This document shows positions 13,910-26,928 of a stretch of 64,000 nucleotides of DNA, piece by piece (positions within the stretch are counted from its first letter, which is position 1; each line of letters begins with the position of its first letter). The stretch is taken from NCBI RefSeq assembly GCF_050947335.1, contig NW_027473474.1, positions 124,001 through 188,000 of the forward strand, given 5' to 3'. The position numbers were made by a program, and so were the translations under genes. A model generated the notes under the pieces. That model worked only from the letters and a program-made list of their open reading frames with translations, did not search any database and was not told the DNA's origin. The DNA is from Megachile rotundata. Taxonomy: Eukaryota > Arthropoda > Insecta > Hymenoptera > Megachilidae.

Positions 13910-16648
13910 AACTCATATTATTAACCATATTATGCTTGTATGATCGATAGAACGACAATTACTATACTTATTATTCTTATTTTTATCTACCTAACTGATA
14001 TTATTAGCCATATTATGCCTAAATGATCGATAGAACGACAATTACTATACTTATTACTCTTATTATTATCAATCTAACTCATATTACTAGCCATATTATG
14101 CTTAAATGATCGATAGATTGACAATTACTGTACTTATTACTCATATCATTATCGATCTAACTCATATTATTAGCCATATTATGCTTATATGATCGATAGA
14201 ACGACAATTACTGTACTTATTACTCATATCATTATCGATCTAACTCATATTATTAGCCATATTATGCTTATATGATCGACAGAACGACAATTACTATACT
14301 TATTACACACACTGTTATCAATCTAACTCATATTATTAACCATATTATGCTAATTTGATCGATAGAACGACAATCACTATACTTATTACTCTTATTATTA
14401 TCAATCTAACTCATATTATTAGCCGTATTATGCTTAAATGATCGATAGAACGACAATTACTATACTTATTACTCTTATTATTATCAATCTATCTCATATT
14501 CTTAGCCATATTATGCTTATATGATCGATAGAACGACAATTACTATACTCACTACTCTTATTATTATCAATCTAACTCATATTATTAGCCATATTATGCT
14601 TATATGATCGACAGAACGACAATTACTGTACTTATTACACTTACTATTATCAATCTAACTCATATTATTAGCCATATTATGCTTATATGATCGATAGAAC
14701 GACAATTACTATACCTATTACTCATACTATTATCAATCTAACTGATATTATTAGCCATATTATGCTTATATGATCGATAGAACGACAATTACTGTACTTA
14801 TTACTCATATCATTATCGATCTAACTCATATTATTAGCCATATTATGCTTATATTATCGATAGAACGACAATTACTGTACTTATTACTCTTATTGTTATC
14901 AATCTAACTCATATTATTAACCATATTATGCAGATATGATCGATAGCACGACATTTACTATACTTATTGCTCCTATTATTATCAACCTAACTCATATTAT
15001 TAGCCATATTATGCTTATATGGTCGACAGAACGACAATTACTATACTTATTATTCTTATTTTTATCAACCTAACTCATATTATTAGCCATATTATGCTTA
15101 AATGATCGATAGAACGACAATTACTATACTTATTACTCTTATTATTATGAATCTGACTCATATTACTAACCATATTATGCAGATATGATCGATAGAACTA
15201 CAATTACTATACTCATTACTCTTATTATTATCAATCTAACTCATATTATTAGCCATATTATGCTTATATGATCGATAGAACGACAATTACTATACTTGTT
15301 ACTCTTATTATTATCAATCTAACTCATATTACCAGCCATATTATGCTTAAATGATCGATAGAACGACAATTACTATACTTATTACTCTTATTATTATCAA
15401 TCTATCTCATATTCTTAGCCATATTATGCTTATATGATCGATAGAACGACAATTACTGTACTCACTACTCTTATTATTATCGATCTAACTCATACTATTA
15501 GCCAAATTATGCTTATATTATCGATAGAACGACAATTACTGTACTTATTACTCTTATCATTATCGATCTAACTCATATTATTAACCATATTATGCAGATA
15601 TGATCGATAGCACGACATTTACTATACTTATTACTCTTATTATTATGAACCTAACTCATATTATTAGCCATATTATGCTTATATTATCGATAGAACGACA
15701 ATTAATGTACTTATTACTCTTATTATTATCAATCTAACTCATATTATTAGCCATATTATGCAGATATGATCGATAGAACTACAATTACTATACCCATTAC
15801 TCTTATTATTATCAATCTAACTCATATTATTAGCCATATTATGCTTATATGATCGATAGAACGACAATTACTGTACTTACTACTCTTACCATTATCGATC
15901 TAACTCATATTATTAGCCATATTATGCTTATATGATCGATAGAACGACAATTACTATACTTATTACTCTCATTATTATCAATCTAACTCATATTATTAGC
16001 CATATTATGCTTAAATGATCGATAGAACGACAATTACTATACTTATTACTCTTATTATTATGAATCTAACTCATATTATTAACCATATTATGCAGATATG
16101 ATCGATAGAACTACAATTACTATACCCATTACTCTTATTATTATCAATCTAACTCATATTATTAGCCATATTATGCTTATATGATCGACAGAACGACAAT
16201 TACTATACTTATTATTCTTATTTTTATCAACCTAACTCATATTATTAGCCATATTATGCTTAAATGATCGATAGAAGGACAATTACTATACTTATTACTC
16301 TTATTATTATGAATCTAACTCATATTATTAACCATATTATGCAGATATGATCGATAGAACTACAATTACTATACCCATTACTCTTATTATTATCAATCTA
16401 ACTCATATTATTAGCCATATTATGCTTATATGATCGATAGAACGACAATTACTGTACTTACTACTCTTACCATTATCGATCTAACTCATATTATTAGCCA
16501 TATTATGCTTATATGATCGATAGAACGACAATTACTATACTTATTACTCTCATTATTATCAATCTAACTCATATTATTAGCCATATTATGCTTAAATGAT
16601 CGATAGAACGACAATTACTATACTTATTACTCTTATTATTATCAATCC
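13910..16648 (+). repeat. 33-monomer higher-order repeat, tandem copy 1 (2739 bp)
   Basis: Bases 13910-15583 match 16649-18322 at an offset of 2739 = 33 x 83. Bases from 15584 to 16648 match 18489-19553 at an offset of 2905 = 35 x 83. The rare unit with GATAGATTGAC (14116 and 16855) and the AGAAGG unit (16273 and 19178) fix the two registers. The left edge is set by CAATCTAACTC here against CAATCCAACTC in copy 2. Copy 1 lacks two monomers present in copy 2 after base 15583. Confidence 0.85.
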
Positions 16649-19553
16649 AACTCATATTATTAACCATATTATGCTTGTATGATCGATAGAACGACAATTA
16701 CTATACTTATTATTCTTATTTTTATCTACCTAACTGATATTATTAGCCATATTATGCCTAAATGATCGATAGAACGACAATTACTATACTTATTACTCTT
16801 ATTATTATCAATCTAACTCATATTACTAGCCATATTATGCTTAAATGATCGATAGATTGACAATTACTGTACTTATTACTCATATCATTATCGATCTAAC
16901 TCATATTATTAGCCATATTATGCTTATATGATCGATAGAACGACAATTACTGTACTTATTACTCATATCATTATCGATCTAACTCATATTATTAGCCATA
17001 TTATGCTTATATGATCGACAGAACGACAATTACTATACTTATTACACACACTGTTATCAATCTAACTCATATTATTAACCATATTATGCTAATTTGATCG
17101 ATAGAACGACAATCACTATACTTATTACTCTTATTATTATCAATCTAACTCATATTATTAGCCGTATTATGCTTAAATGATCGATAGAACGACAATTACT
17201 ATACTTATTACTCTTATTATTATCAATCTATCTCATATTCTTAGCCATATTATGCTTATATGATCGATAGAACGACAATTACTATACTCACTACTCTTAT
17301 TATTATCAATCTAACTCATATTATTAGCCATATTATGCTTATATGATCGACAGAACGACAATTACTGTACTTATTACACTTACTATTATCAATCTAACTC
17401 ATATTATTAGCCATATTATGCTTATATGATCGATAGAACGACAATTACTATACCTATTACTCATACTATTATCAATCTAACTGATATTATTAGCCATATT
17501 ATGCTTATATGATCGATAGAACGACAATTACTGTACTTATTACTCATATCATTATCGATCTAACTCATATTATTAGCCATATTATGCTTATATTATCGAT
17601 AGAACGACAATTACTGTACTTATTACTCTTATTGTTATCAATCTAACTCATATTATTAACCATATTATGCAGATATGATCGATAGCACGACATTTACTAT
17701 ACTTATTGCTCCTATTATTATCAACCTAACTCATATTATTAGCCATATTATGCTTATATGGTCGACAGAACGACAATTACTATACTTATTATTCTTATTT
17801 TTATCAACCTAACTCATATTATTAGCCATATTATGCTTAAATGATCGATAGAACGACAATTACTATACTTATTACTCTTATTATTATGAATCTGACTCAT
17901 ATTACTAACCATATTATGCAGATATGATCGATAGAACTACAATTACTATACTCATTACTCTTATTATTATCAATCTAACTCATATTATTAGCCATATTAT
18001 GCTTATATGATCGATAGAACGACAATTACTATACTTGTTACTCTTATTATTATCAATCTAACTCATATTACCAGCCATATTATGCTTAAATGATCGATAG
18101 AACGACAATTACTATACTTATTACTCTTATTATTATCAATCTATCTCATATTCTTAGCCATATTATGCTTATATGATCGATAGAACGACAATTACTGTAC
18201 TCACTACTCTTATTATTATCGATCTAACTCATACTATTAGCCAAATTATGCTTATATTATCGATAGAACGACAATTACTGTACTTATTACTCTTATCATT
18301 ATCGATCTAACTCATATTATTAGCCATATTATGCTTATATTATCGATAGAGCGACAATTACTGTACTTATTACTGTTATTATTATCAATCTAACTCATAT
18401 TATTAGCCATATTATGCTTAAATGATCGATAGAACGACAATTACTATACTTATTACTATTATTATTATCAATCTAACTCATATTATTAACCATATTATGC
18501 AGATATGATCGATAGCACGACATTTACTATACTTATTACTCTTATTATTATGAACCTAACTCATATTATTAGCCATATTATGCTTATATTATCGATAGAA
18601 CGACAATTAATGTACTTATTACTCTTATTATTATCAATCTAACTCATATTATTAGCCATATTATGCAGATATGATCGATAGAACTACAATTACTATACCC
18701 ATTACTCTTATTATTATCAATCTAACTCATATTATTAGCCATATTATGCTTATATGATCGATAGAACGACAATTACTGTACTTACTACTCTTACCATTAT
18801 CGATCTAACTCATATTATTAGCCATATTATGCTTATATGATCGATAGAACGACAATTACTATACTTATTACTCTCATTATTATCAATCTAACTCATATTA
18901 TTAGCCATATTATGCTTAAACGATCGATAGAACGACAATTACTATACTTATTACTCTTATTATTATGAATCTAACTCATATTATTAACCATATTATGCAG
19001 ATATGATCGATAGAACTACAATTACTATACCCATTACTCTTATTATTATCAATCTAACTCATATTATTAGCCATATTATGCTTATATGATCGACAGAACG
19101 ACAATTACTATACTTATTATTCTTATTTTTATCAACCTAACTCATATTATTAGCCATATTATGCTTAAATGATCGATAGAAGGACAATTACTATACTTAT
19201 TACTCTTATTATTATGAATCTAACTCATATTATTAACCATATTATGCAGATATGATCGATAGAACTACAATTACTATACCCATTACTCTTATTATTATCA
19301 ATCTAACTCATATTATTAGCCATATTATGCTTATATGATCGATAGAACGACAATTACTGTACTTACTACTCTTACCATTATCGATCTAACTCATATTATT
19401 AGCCATATTATGCTTATATGATCGATAGAACGACAATTACTATACTTATTACTCTCATTATTATCAATCTAACTCATATTATTAGCCATATTATGCTTAA
19501 ATGATCGATAGAACGACAATTACTATACTTATTACTCTTATTATTATCAATCC
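16649..19553 (+). repeat. 35-monomer higher-order repeat, tandem copy 2 (2905 bp)
   Basis: Directly abuts copy 1 (13910-16648). It carries two extra monomers at about 18323-18488 relative to copy 1. These include a unit with GATAGAGCGAC near 18.35 kb and the ACTGTTATTATTATC form. One single-base difference seen is TTAAACGATCG near 18.92 kb against TTAAATGATCG. The match continues past the formal end to about 19640, where CTAACTGATATT of the earlier copy is CTAACTCATATT. Confidence 0.85.
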
Positions 19554-20625
19554 AACTCATATTATTAACCATATTATGCTTGTATGATCGATAGAACGAC
19601 AATTACTATACTTATTATTCTTATTTTTATCTACCTAACTCATATTATTAGCCATATTATGCTTAAATGATCGATAGAACGACAATTACTATACTTATTA
19701 CTCTTATTATTATCAATCTAACTCATATTACTAGCCATATTATGCTTAAATGATCGATAGAACGACAATTACTATACCCATTACTCTTATTATTGTCAAT
19801 CTAACTCATATTATTAGCCATATTATGCTTAAATGATCGATAGAACGACAATTACTATACTTATTGCTCTTATTATTATGAATCTAACTCATATTATTAA
19901 CCATATTATGCAGATATGATCGATAGAACGACAATTACTATACTTATTACTCATATCATTATCGATCTAACTCATATTATTAGCCATATTATGCTTATAT
20001 GATCGACAGAACGACAATTACTATACTTATTACACACACTGTTATCTATCTAACTCATATTATTAACCATATTATGCTAATTTGATCGATAGAACGACAA
20101 TCACTATACCTATTACTCTTATTATTATCAATCTAACTCATATTATTAGCCGTATTATGCTTAAATGATCGATAGAACGACAATTACTCTACTTATTACT
20201 CTTATTATTATGAATCTGACTCATATTACTAACCATATTATGCAGATATGATCGATAGAACGACAATTACTATACTCATTACTCTTATTATTATCAATCT
20301 AACTCATATTATTAGCCATATTATGCTTATATGATCGATAGAACGACAATTACTATACTTGTTACTCTTATTATTATCAATCTAACTCATATTACCAGCC
20401 ATATTATGCTTAAATGATCGATAGAACGACAATTACTATACTTATTACTCTTATTATTATCAATCTATCTCATATTCTTAGCCATATTATGCTCATATGA
20501 TCGATGGAACGACAATTACTGTACTCACTACTCTTATTATTATCGATCTAACTCATACTATTAGCCAAATTATGCTTATATTATCGATAGAACGACAATT
20601 ACTGTACTTATTACTGTTACTATTA
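19554..20625 (+). repeat. Left-arm satellite running into the gap
   Basis: About 13 monomers in register, no gene. The last complete landmark is CGATAGAACG at 20585. The final bases (TTACTGTTACTATTA) are ordinary satellite, and the array stops within a monomer at the first N, so the gap lies inside the satellite and not at a natural array boundary. Minor private variants near the edge include CTCATATGATCGATGGAAC near 20.5 kb. Confidence 0.85.
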
Positions 20626-20725
20626 NNNNNNNNNNNNNNNNNNNNNNNNNNNNNNNNNNNNNNNNNNNNNNNNNNNNNNNNNNNNNNNNNNNNNNNNNNN
20701 NNNNNNNNNNNNNNNNNNNNNNNNN
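20626..20725. other. Assembly gap of 100 Ns
   Basis: Exactly 100 consecutive Ns. This round number is the usual placeholder for a scaffold gap of unknown length. Satellite flanks both sides, but in opposite orientation (forward to the left, reverse to the right). The only long open reading frames in the window, near 20.5-20.74 kb on either strand, exist because they read through these Ns and are not genes. Confidence 0.97.
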
Positions 20726-21399
20726 TTCTATCGATCATATAAGCATAATATGACTAATAATATGAGTTAGATTGATAATAATAAGAGTAATGAGTATAGT
20801 AATTGTGGATCTCTCGGTCATATAAGCATAATATGGCTAATAATATAAGTTAGGTTGATAATAATGAGAGTAATAAGTATAGTAATTGTCGTTCTATCGA
20901 TCCCATAAGCATAATATGGCTAATAATATGAGTTAGATTGATAATAATAAGCGTAATAGGTATAGTAATTATCGTTCTTTCGATCACATAAGTATAATAT
21001 GGCTAATAGTATGAGTTAGATTTATAATAATAAGACTAATTAGTATAGTAATTGTCGTTCTATCGATCATATAAGCATAATATGGCTAATAATATGAGTT
21101 AGTTTGATAATAATAAGAGTAATAAGTATAGTAAATGTCGTGCTATCGATCATATCTGCATAATATGGTTAATAATATGAGGTAGATTGATAATAGTGAG
21201 TGTAATAAGTATAGTAATTGTCGTTCCATCGATCACATAATCATAATATGGCTAATAATATGAGTTAGATTGATAATAATAAGAGTAGTAAGTATAGTGA
21301 TTGTCGTTCTGTCGATCATATAAGCATAATATGGCTAATAATATGAGTTAGATTGATAATAATAAGAGTAATGAGTATAGTAATTGTCGTTCTGTCGAT

Positions 21400-24300
21400 C
21401 ATATAAGCATTATATGGCTAATAATATGAGTTAGATTTATAATAATAAGAGTAATAAGTATAGTAATTGTCGTTCTATCGATCATATAAGCATATATGGC
21501 TAATAGTATGAGTTAGATTGATAATAATAAGAGCAATGAGTATAGTAATTGTCGTTCTATCGATCATATAAGCATAATATGGCTAATAATATGAGTTAGA
21601 TTGATAATAGTAAGAGTAGTGAGTATAGTAATTGTCGTCCTATCGATCATATAAGCATAATATGGCTAATTATATGAGTTAGATTGATAATAGTGAGTGT
21701 AATTAGTATAGTAATTGTCGTTCTGCTGATCATATAAGCATAATATGACTAATAATATGAGTTAGATTGATACTAGTAAGAGTAATAAGTATAGTAATTG
21801 TCGTTCTGTCGATCCTATGAGCATAATATGGCTAATAATATGAGTTAGATGATAACAGTGAGTGTAATGAGAATAGTAATTGTCGTTCTGTCGATCATAT
21901 AAGCATAATATGGCTAATAATATGAGTTAGATTGATAATAATAAGAGTAATGAGTATAGTAATTGTCGTTCTATCGATCATTTAAGCATAATATGGGCTA
22001 ATAATAAGAGTAGTGAGTATAGTAATTGTCGTCCTATCGATCATATAAGCATAATATGGCTAATAATATGAGTTAGATTGATAATAATAGGAGTAATAAG
22101 TATAGTAATTGTCGTTCTATCGATCATATAAGCATAATATGGCTAATATATGAGTTAGATTGATAATAATAAGAGTAATGAGTATAGTAATTGTGGATCT
22201 CTCGGTCATATAAGCATAATATGACTAATAATATGAGTTAGATTGATAATAGTGAGTGTAATAAGTATAGTAATTGTCGTTCTGCTGATCATATAAGCAT
22301 AATATGACTAATAATATGAGTTAGATTGATACTAGTAAGAGTAATAAGTATAGTAATTGTCGTTCTGTCGATCCTATGAGCATAATATGGCTAATAATAT
22401 GAGTTAGATTGATAACAGTGAGTGTAATGAGAATAGTAATTGTCGTTCTGTCGATCATATAAGCATAATATGGCTAATAATATGAGTTAGATTGATAATA
22501 ATAAGAGTAATGAGTATAGTAATTGTCGTTCTATCGATCATTTAAGCATAATATGGCTAATAATATGAGTTAGATTGATAATAATAAGAGTAGTGAGTAT
22601 AGTAATTGTCGTCCTATCGATCATATAAGCATAATATGGCTAATAATATGAGTTAGATTGATAATAATAGGAGTAATGAGTATAGTAATTGTCGTTCTAT
22701 CGATCATATAAGCATAATATGGCTAATAATATGAGTTAGATTGATAATAATAAGAGTAGTGAGTATAGTAATTGTCGTTCTATCGATCATATCCGCATAA
22801 TATGGTTAATAATATGAGTTAGATTGATAATAGTGAGTGTAATAAGTATAGTAATTGTCGTTCTATCGATCATATAAGCATAATATGACTAATAATATGA
22901 GTTAGATTGATAATAATAAGAGTAATGAGTATAGTAATTGTGGATCTCTCGGTCATATAAGCATAATATGGCTAATAATATGAGTTAGGTTGATAATAAT
23001 GAGAGTAATAAGTATAGTAATTGTCGTTCTATCGATCCCATAAGCATAATATGGCTAATAATATGAGTTAGATTGATAATAATAAGCGTAATAGGTATAG
23101 TAATTATCGTTCTTTCGATCACATAAGTATAATATGGCTAATAGTATGAGTTAGATTTATAATAATAAGACTAATTAGTATAGTAATTGTCGTTCTATCG
23201 ATCATTTAAGCATAATATGGCTAATAATATGAGTTAGGTTGATAAAAATAAGAATAATAAGTATAGTGATTGTCCTCCTATCGATCATATAAGCATAATA
23301 TGGCTAATAATATGAGTTTGATTGATAATAATAAGCGTAATAGGTATAGTAATTATCGTTCTTTCGATCACATAAGTATAATATGGCTAATAGTATGAGT
23401 TAGATTTATAATAATAAGACTAATTAGTATAGTAATTGTCGTTCTATCGATCATATAAGCATAATATGGCTAATAATATGAGTTAGTTTGATAATAATAA
23501 GAGTAATAAGTATAGTAAATGTCGTGCTATCGATCATATCTGCCATAATATGGTTAATAATATGAGTTAGATTGATAATAGTGAGTGTAATAAGTTTAGT
23601 AATTGTCGTTCTATCGATCACATAATCATAATATGGCTAATAATATGAGTTAGATTGATAATAATAAGAGTAGTAAGTATAGTGATTGTCGTTCTGTCGA
23701 TCATATAAGCATAATATGGCTAATAATATGAGTTAGATTGATAATAATAAGAGTAATGAGTATAGTAATTGTCGTTCTGTCGATCATATAAGCATTATAT
23801 GGCTAATAATATGAGTTAGATTTATAATAATAAGAGTAATAAGTATAGTAAATTGTCGTTCTATCGATCATATAAGCATAATATGGCTAATAGTATGAGT
23901 TAGATTGATAATAATAAGAGTAATGAGTATAGTAATTGTCGTTCTATCGATCATATAAGCATAATATGGCTAATAATATGAGTTAGATTGATAATAGTAA
24001 GAGTAGTGGGTATAGTAATTGTCGTCCTATCGATCATATAAGCATAATATGGCTAATTATATGAGTTAGATTGATAATAGTGAGTGTAATTAGTATAGTA
24101 ATTGTCGTTCTGCTGATCATATAAGCTTAATATGACTAATAATATGAGTTAGATTGATACTAGTAAGAGTAATAAGTATAGTAATTGTCGTTCTGTCGAT
24201 CTATGAGCATAATATGGCTAATAATATGAGTTAGATTGATAACAGTGAGTGTAATGAGAATAGTAATTGTCGTTCTGTCGATCATATAAGCATAATATGG

Positions 24301-24500
24301 CTAATAATATGAGTTAGATTGATAATAATAAGAGTAATGAGTATAGTAATTGTCGTTCTATCGATCATTTAAGCATAATATGGCTAATAATATGAGTTAG
24401 ATTGATAATATAAGAGTAGTGAGTATAGTAATTGTCGTCCTATCGATCATATAAGCATAATATGGCTAATAATATGAGTTAAGATTGATAATAATAGGAG
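21400..24500. other. Cluster of private single-base indels near the gap (probable consensus errors)
   Basis: Compared with its paralogous copy at +6204, this stretch has about five one-base deletions (near 21494, 21850, 22147, 24200, 24397), four one-base insertions (near 21995, 23543, 23850, 24482) and at least two substitutions (23319 and 24127). No comparable single-base indel was found in the other ~60 kb of satellite. Several fall in short runs such as GG, CC, AA and TT. Being confined to the end of the contig next to a gap, they look like low-coverage or poorly polished sequence, not biological change. Confidence 0.75.
21969..22031 (-). repeat. Truncated monomer (62 bp plus one inserted G), copy 1
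   Basis: A monomer from which 21 bases are missing between GGCTAATAATA and AGAGTAGTGAG. In the full unit the lost segment is bounded by two copies of TAATAATA, so the deletion is explained by recombination or slippage between 8-base direct repeats. The unit spans 63 bases here because of an extra G (ATATGGGCTA near 21995), probably a sequence error, since the paralogous copy lacks it. Confidence 0.85.
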
Positions 24501-26457
24501 TAATAAGTATAGTAATTGTCGTTCTATCGATCATATAAGCATAATATGGCTAATAATATGAGTTAGATTGATAATAATAAGAGTAATGAGTATAGTAATT
24601 GTGGATCTCTCGGTCATATAAGCATAATATGACTAATAATATGAGTTAGATTGATAATAATAAGAGTAATGAGTATAGTAATTGTCGTTCTATCGATCAT
24701 ATCTGCATAATATGGTTAATAATATGAGTTAGATTGATAATAATAAGAGTAATAGGTATAGTAATTATCGTTCTACCGATCATATAAGCATAATATGGCT
24801 AATAATATGAGTTAGATTGATAATAATAAGAGTAATAAGTATAGTAATTGTCGTTCTGTCGATCATATAAGCATAACATGGCTAATAAAATGAGTTAGAT
24901 TGATAATAATAAGAGTAATGAGTATAGTAATTGTGGATCTCTCGGTCATATAAGCATAATATGGCTAATAATATGAGTTAGATTGATAATAATAGGAGTA
25001 ATAAGTATAGTAATTGTCGTTCTATCGATCATATAAGCATAATATGGCTAATAATATGAGTTAGATTGATAATAATAAGAGTAATGAGTATAGTAATTGT
25101 GGATCTCTCGGTCATATAAGCATAATATGACTAATAATATGAGTTAGATTGATAATAATAAGAGTAATGAGTATAGTAATTGTCGTTCTATCGATCATAT
25201 CTGCATAATATGGTGAATAATATGAGTTAGATTGATAATAATAAGAGTAATAGGTATAGTAATTATCGTTCTAACGATCATATAAGCATAATATGGCTAA
25301 TAATATGAGTTAGATTGATAATAATAAGAGTAATAAGTATAGTAATTGTCGTTCTGTCGATCATATAAGCATAATATGGCTAATAAAATGAGTTAGATTG
25401 ATAATAATAAGAGTAATGAGTATAGTAATTGTCGTTCTATCGATCATTTAAGCATAATATGGCTAATAATATGAGTTAGATTGATAATAATAAGAGTAGT
25501 GAGTATAGTAATTGTCGTCCTATCGATCATATAAGCATAATATGGCTAATAATATGAGTTAGATTGATAATAATAAGAGTAGTGAGTATAGTAATTGTCG
25601 TTCTATCGATCATATCCGCATAATATGGTTAATAATATGAGTTAGATTGATAATAGTGAGTGTAATAAGTATAGTAATTGTCGTTCTGCTGATCATATAA
25701 GCATAATATGGCTAATAATATGAGTTAGATTGATAATAATAAGAGTAATAAGTATAGTAATTGTCGTCCTTTTGATCATATAAGCATAATATGACTAATA
25801 ATATGAGTTAGATTGATAATAATAAGAGTAATGAGTATAGTAATTGTCGTTCTATCGATCATATAAGCATAATATGGCTAATAATATGAGTTAGTTTGAT
25901 AATAATAAGAGTAATAAGTATAGTAAATGTCGTGCTATCGATCATATCTGCATAATATGGTTAATAATATGAGTTAGATTGATAATAGTGAGTGTAATAA
26001 GTATAGTAATTGTCGTTCTATCGATCACATAATCATAATATGGCTAATAATATGAGTTAGATTGATAATAATAAGAGTAGTAAGTATAGTGATTGTCGTT
26101 CTGTCGATCATATAAGCATAATACGGCTAATAATATGAGTTAGATTGATAATAATAAGAGTAATGAGTATAGTAATTGTCGTTCTATCGATCATATAAGC
26201 ATAATATGGCTAATAATATGAGTTAGATTGATAATAATAAGAGTAGTGAGTATTGTAATTGTCGTTCTATCGATCATATCCGCATAATATGGTTAATAAT
26301 ATGAGTTAGATTGATAATAGTGAGTGTAATAAGTATAGTAATTGTGGTTCTGCTGATCATATAAGCATAATATGGCTAATAATATGAGTTAGATTGATAA
26401 TAATAAGAGTAATAAGTATAGTAATTGTCGTCCTTTTGACCATATAAGCATAATATG

Positions 26458-26928
26458 GCTAATAATATGAGTTAGATTGATAATAATAAGAGTAGTGAGT
26501 ATAGTAATTGTCGTTCTATCGATCATATAAGCATAATGTGACTAATAATATGAGTTAGATTGATAATAATAAGAGTAACAGGTATAGTAATTATCGTTCT
26601 ACCGATCATATAAGCATAATATGGCTAATAATATGAGTTAGATTGATAATAATAAGAGTAATAAGTATAGTAATTGTCGTTCTGTCGATCATATAAGCAT
26701 AATATTGCTAATAATACGAGTTAGATTGATAATAATAAGAGTAATGAGTATAGTAATTGTCGTTCTATCGATCATATAAGCATAATATGGCTAATAATAT
26801 GAGTTAGATTGATAATAATAAGAGTAGTGAGTATAGTAATTGTCGTTCTATCGATCATATCCGCATAATATGGTTAATAATATGAGTTAGATTGATAATA
26901 GTGAGTGTAATAAGTATAGTAATTGTCG
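26458..26928 (-). repeat. Satellite between the two 6204-bp copies
   Basis: About 5.7 monomers, no gene. It carries the ATAATGTGACTAAT, AGTAACAGGTATAG and AATATTGCTAATAATACG variants that reappear in the same order at about 39.05, 40.63 and 42.53 kb. If the 6204-bp repeat is tandem, this interval is its last part and the equivalent part of copy 1 would lie in or beyond the gap. Confidence 0.7.

Larger units (their letters stand above)
1..20625 (+). repeat. 83-bp satellite array, left arm (forward orientation)
   Basis: About 248.5 contiguous head-to-tail copies of an 83-bp AT-rich monomer. The landmark CGATAGAACG at 1 recurs at 84, 167 and so on to 20585, and 20584 is exactly 248 x 83, so there is no net insertion or deletion in 20.6 kb. 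Variant markers placed kilobases apart also differ by exact multiples of 83. Monomers differ by base substitutions only, for example CGACAG for CGATAG, AACTACAATT for AACGACAATT, and TTATTTTTATC for TTATTATTATC. There are no spacers between units and no non-satellite insertion. The top strand is C-rich relative to G (about 14 C to 6 G per consensus unit). Function cannot be read from sequence; long homogeneous satellites of this kind are typical of eukaryotic heterochromatin, including centromeres. The array runs off the window at base 1 and is cut by the N gap. Confidence 0.98.
20726..26457 (-). repeat. 6204-bp higher-order repeat, copy 1 (cut by the gap)
   Basis: Matches 26929-32661 from the first base after the gap to 26457. 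The offset is 6203 at 20841/27044, wanders between 6203 and 6205, and settles at 6204 from about 24.6 kb on. The length 6204 equals 74 x 83 plus one 62-bp monomer that both copies contain. Shared rare variants include AATATAAGTTAGG (20844), AAGAGCAATGAG (21529), TGGTGAATAA (25211), ATACGG (26121) and GTGGTTCTGC (26344). The match ends where ATGGCT here is ATGACT in copy 2. All nine single-base indels between the copies lie between about 21494 and 24482. Confidence 0.88.

Noticed and set aside
1..20625. CRISPR-like regular repeats
   Set aside because: The 83-bp units are contiguous with no unique spacers, and variation is scattered substitution within units.
20553..20738. Open reading frame of 61 codons on the - strand
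   Set aside because: Also spans the Ns and is made of satellite on both sides; no coding signal.
20497..20742. Open reading frame of 81 codons on the + strand
   Set aside because: It stays open only by reading through the 100 Ns; the flanking codons are satellite, whose monomer has a stop in each forward frame.
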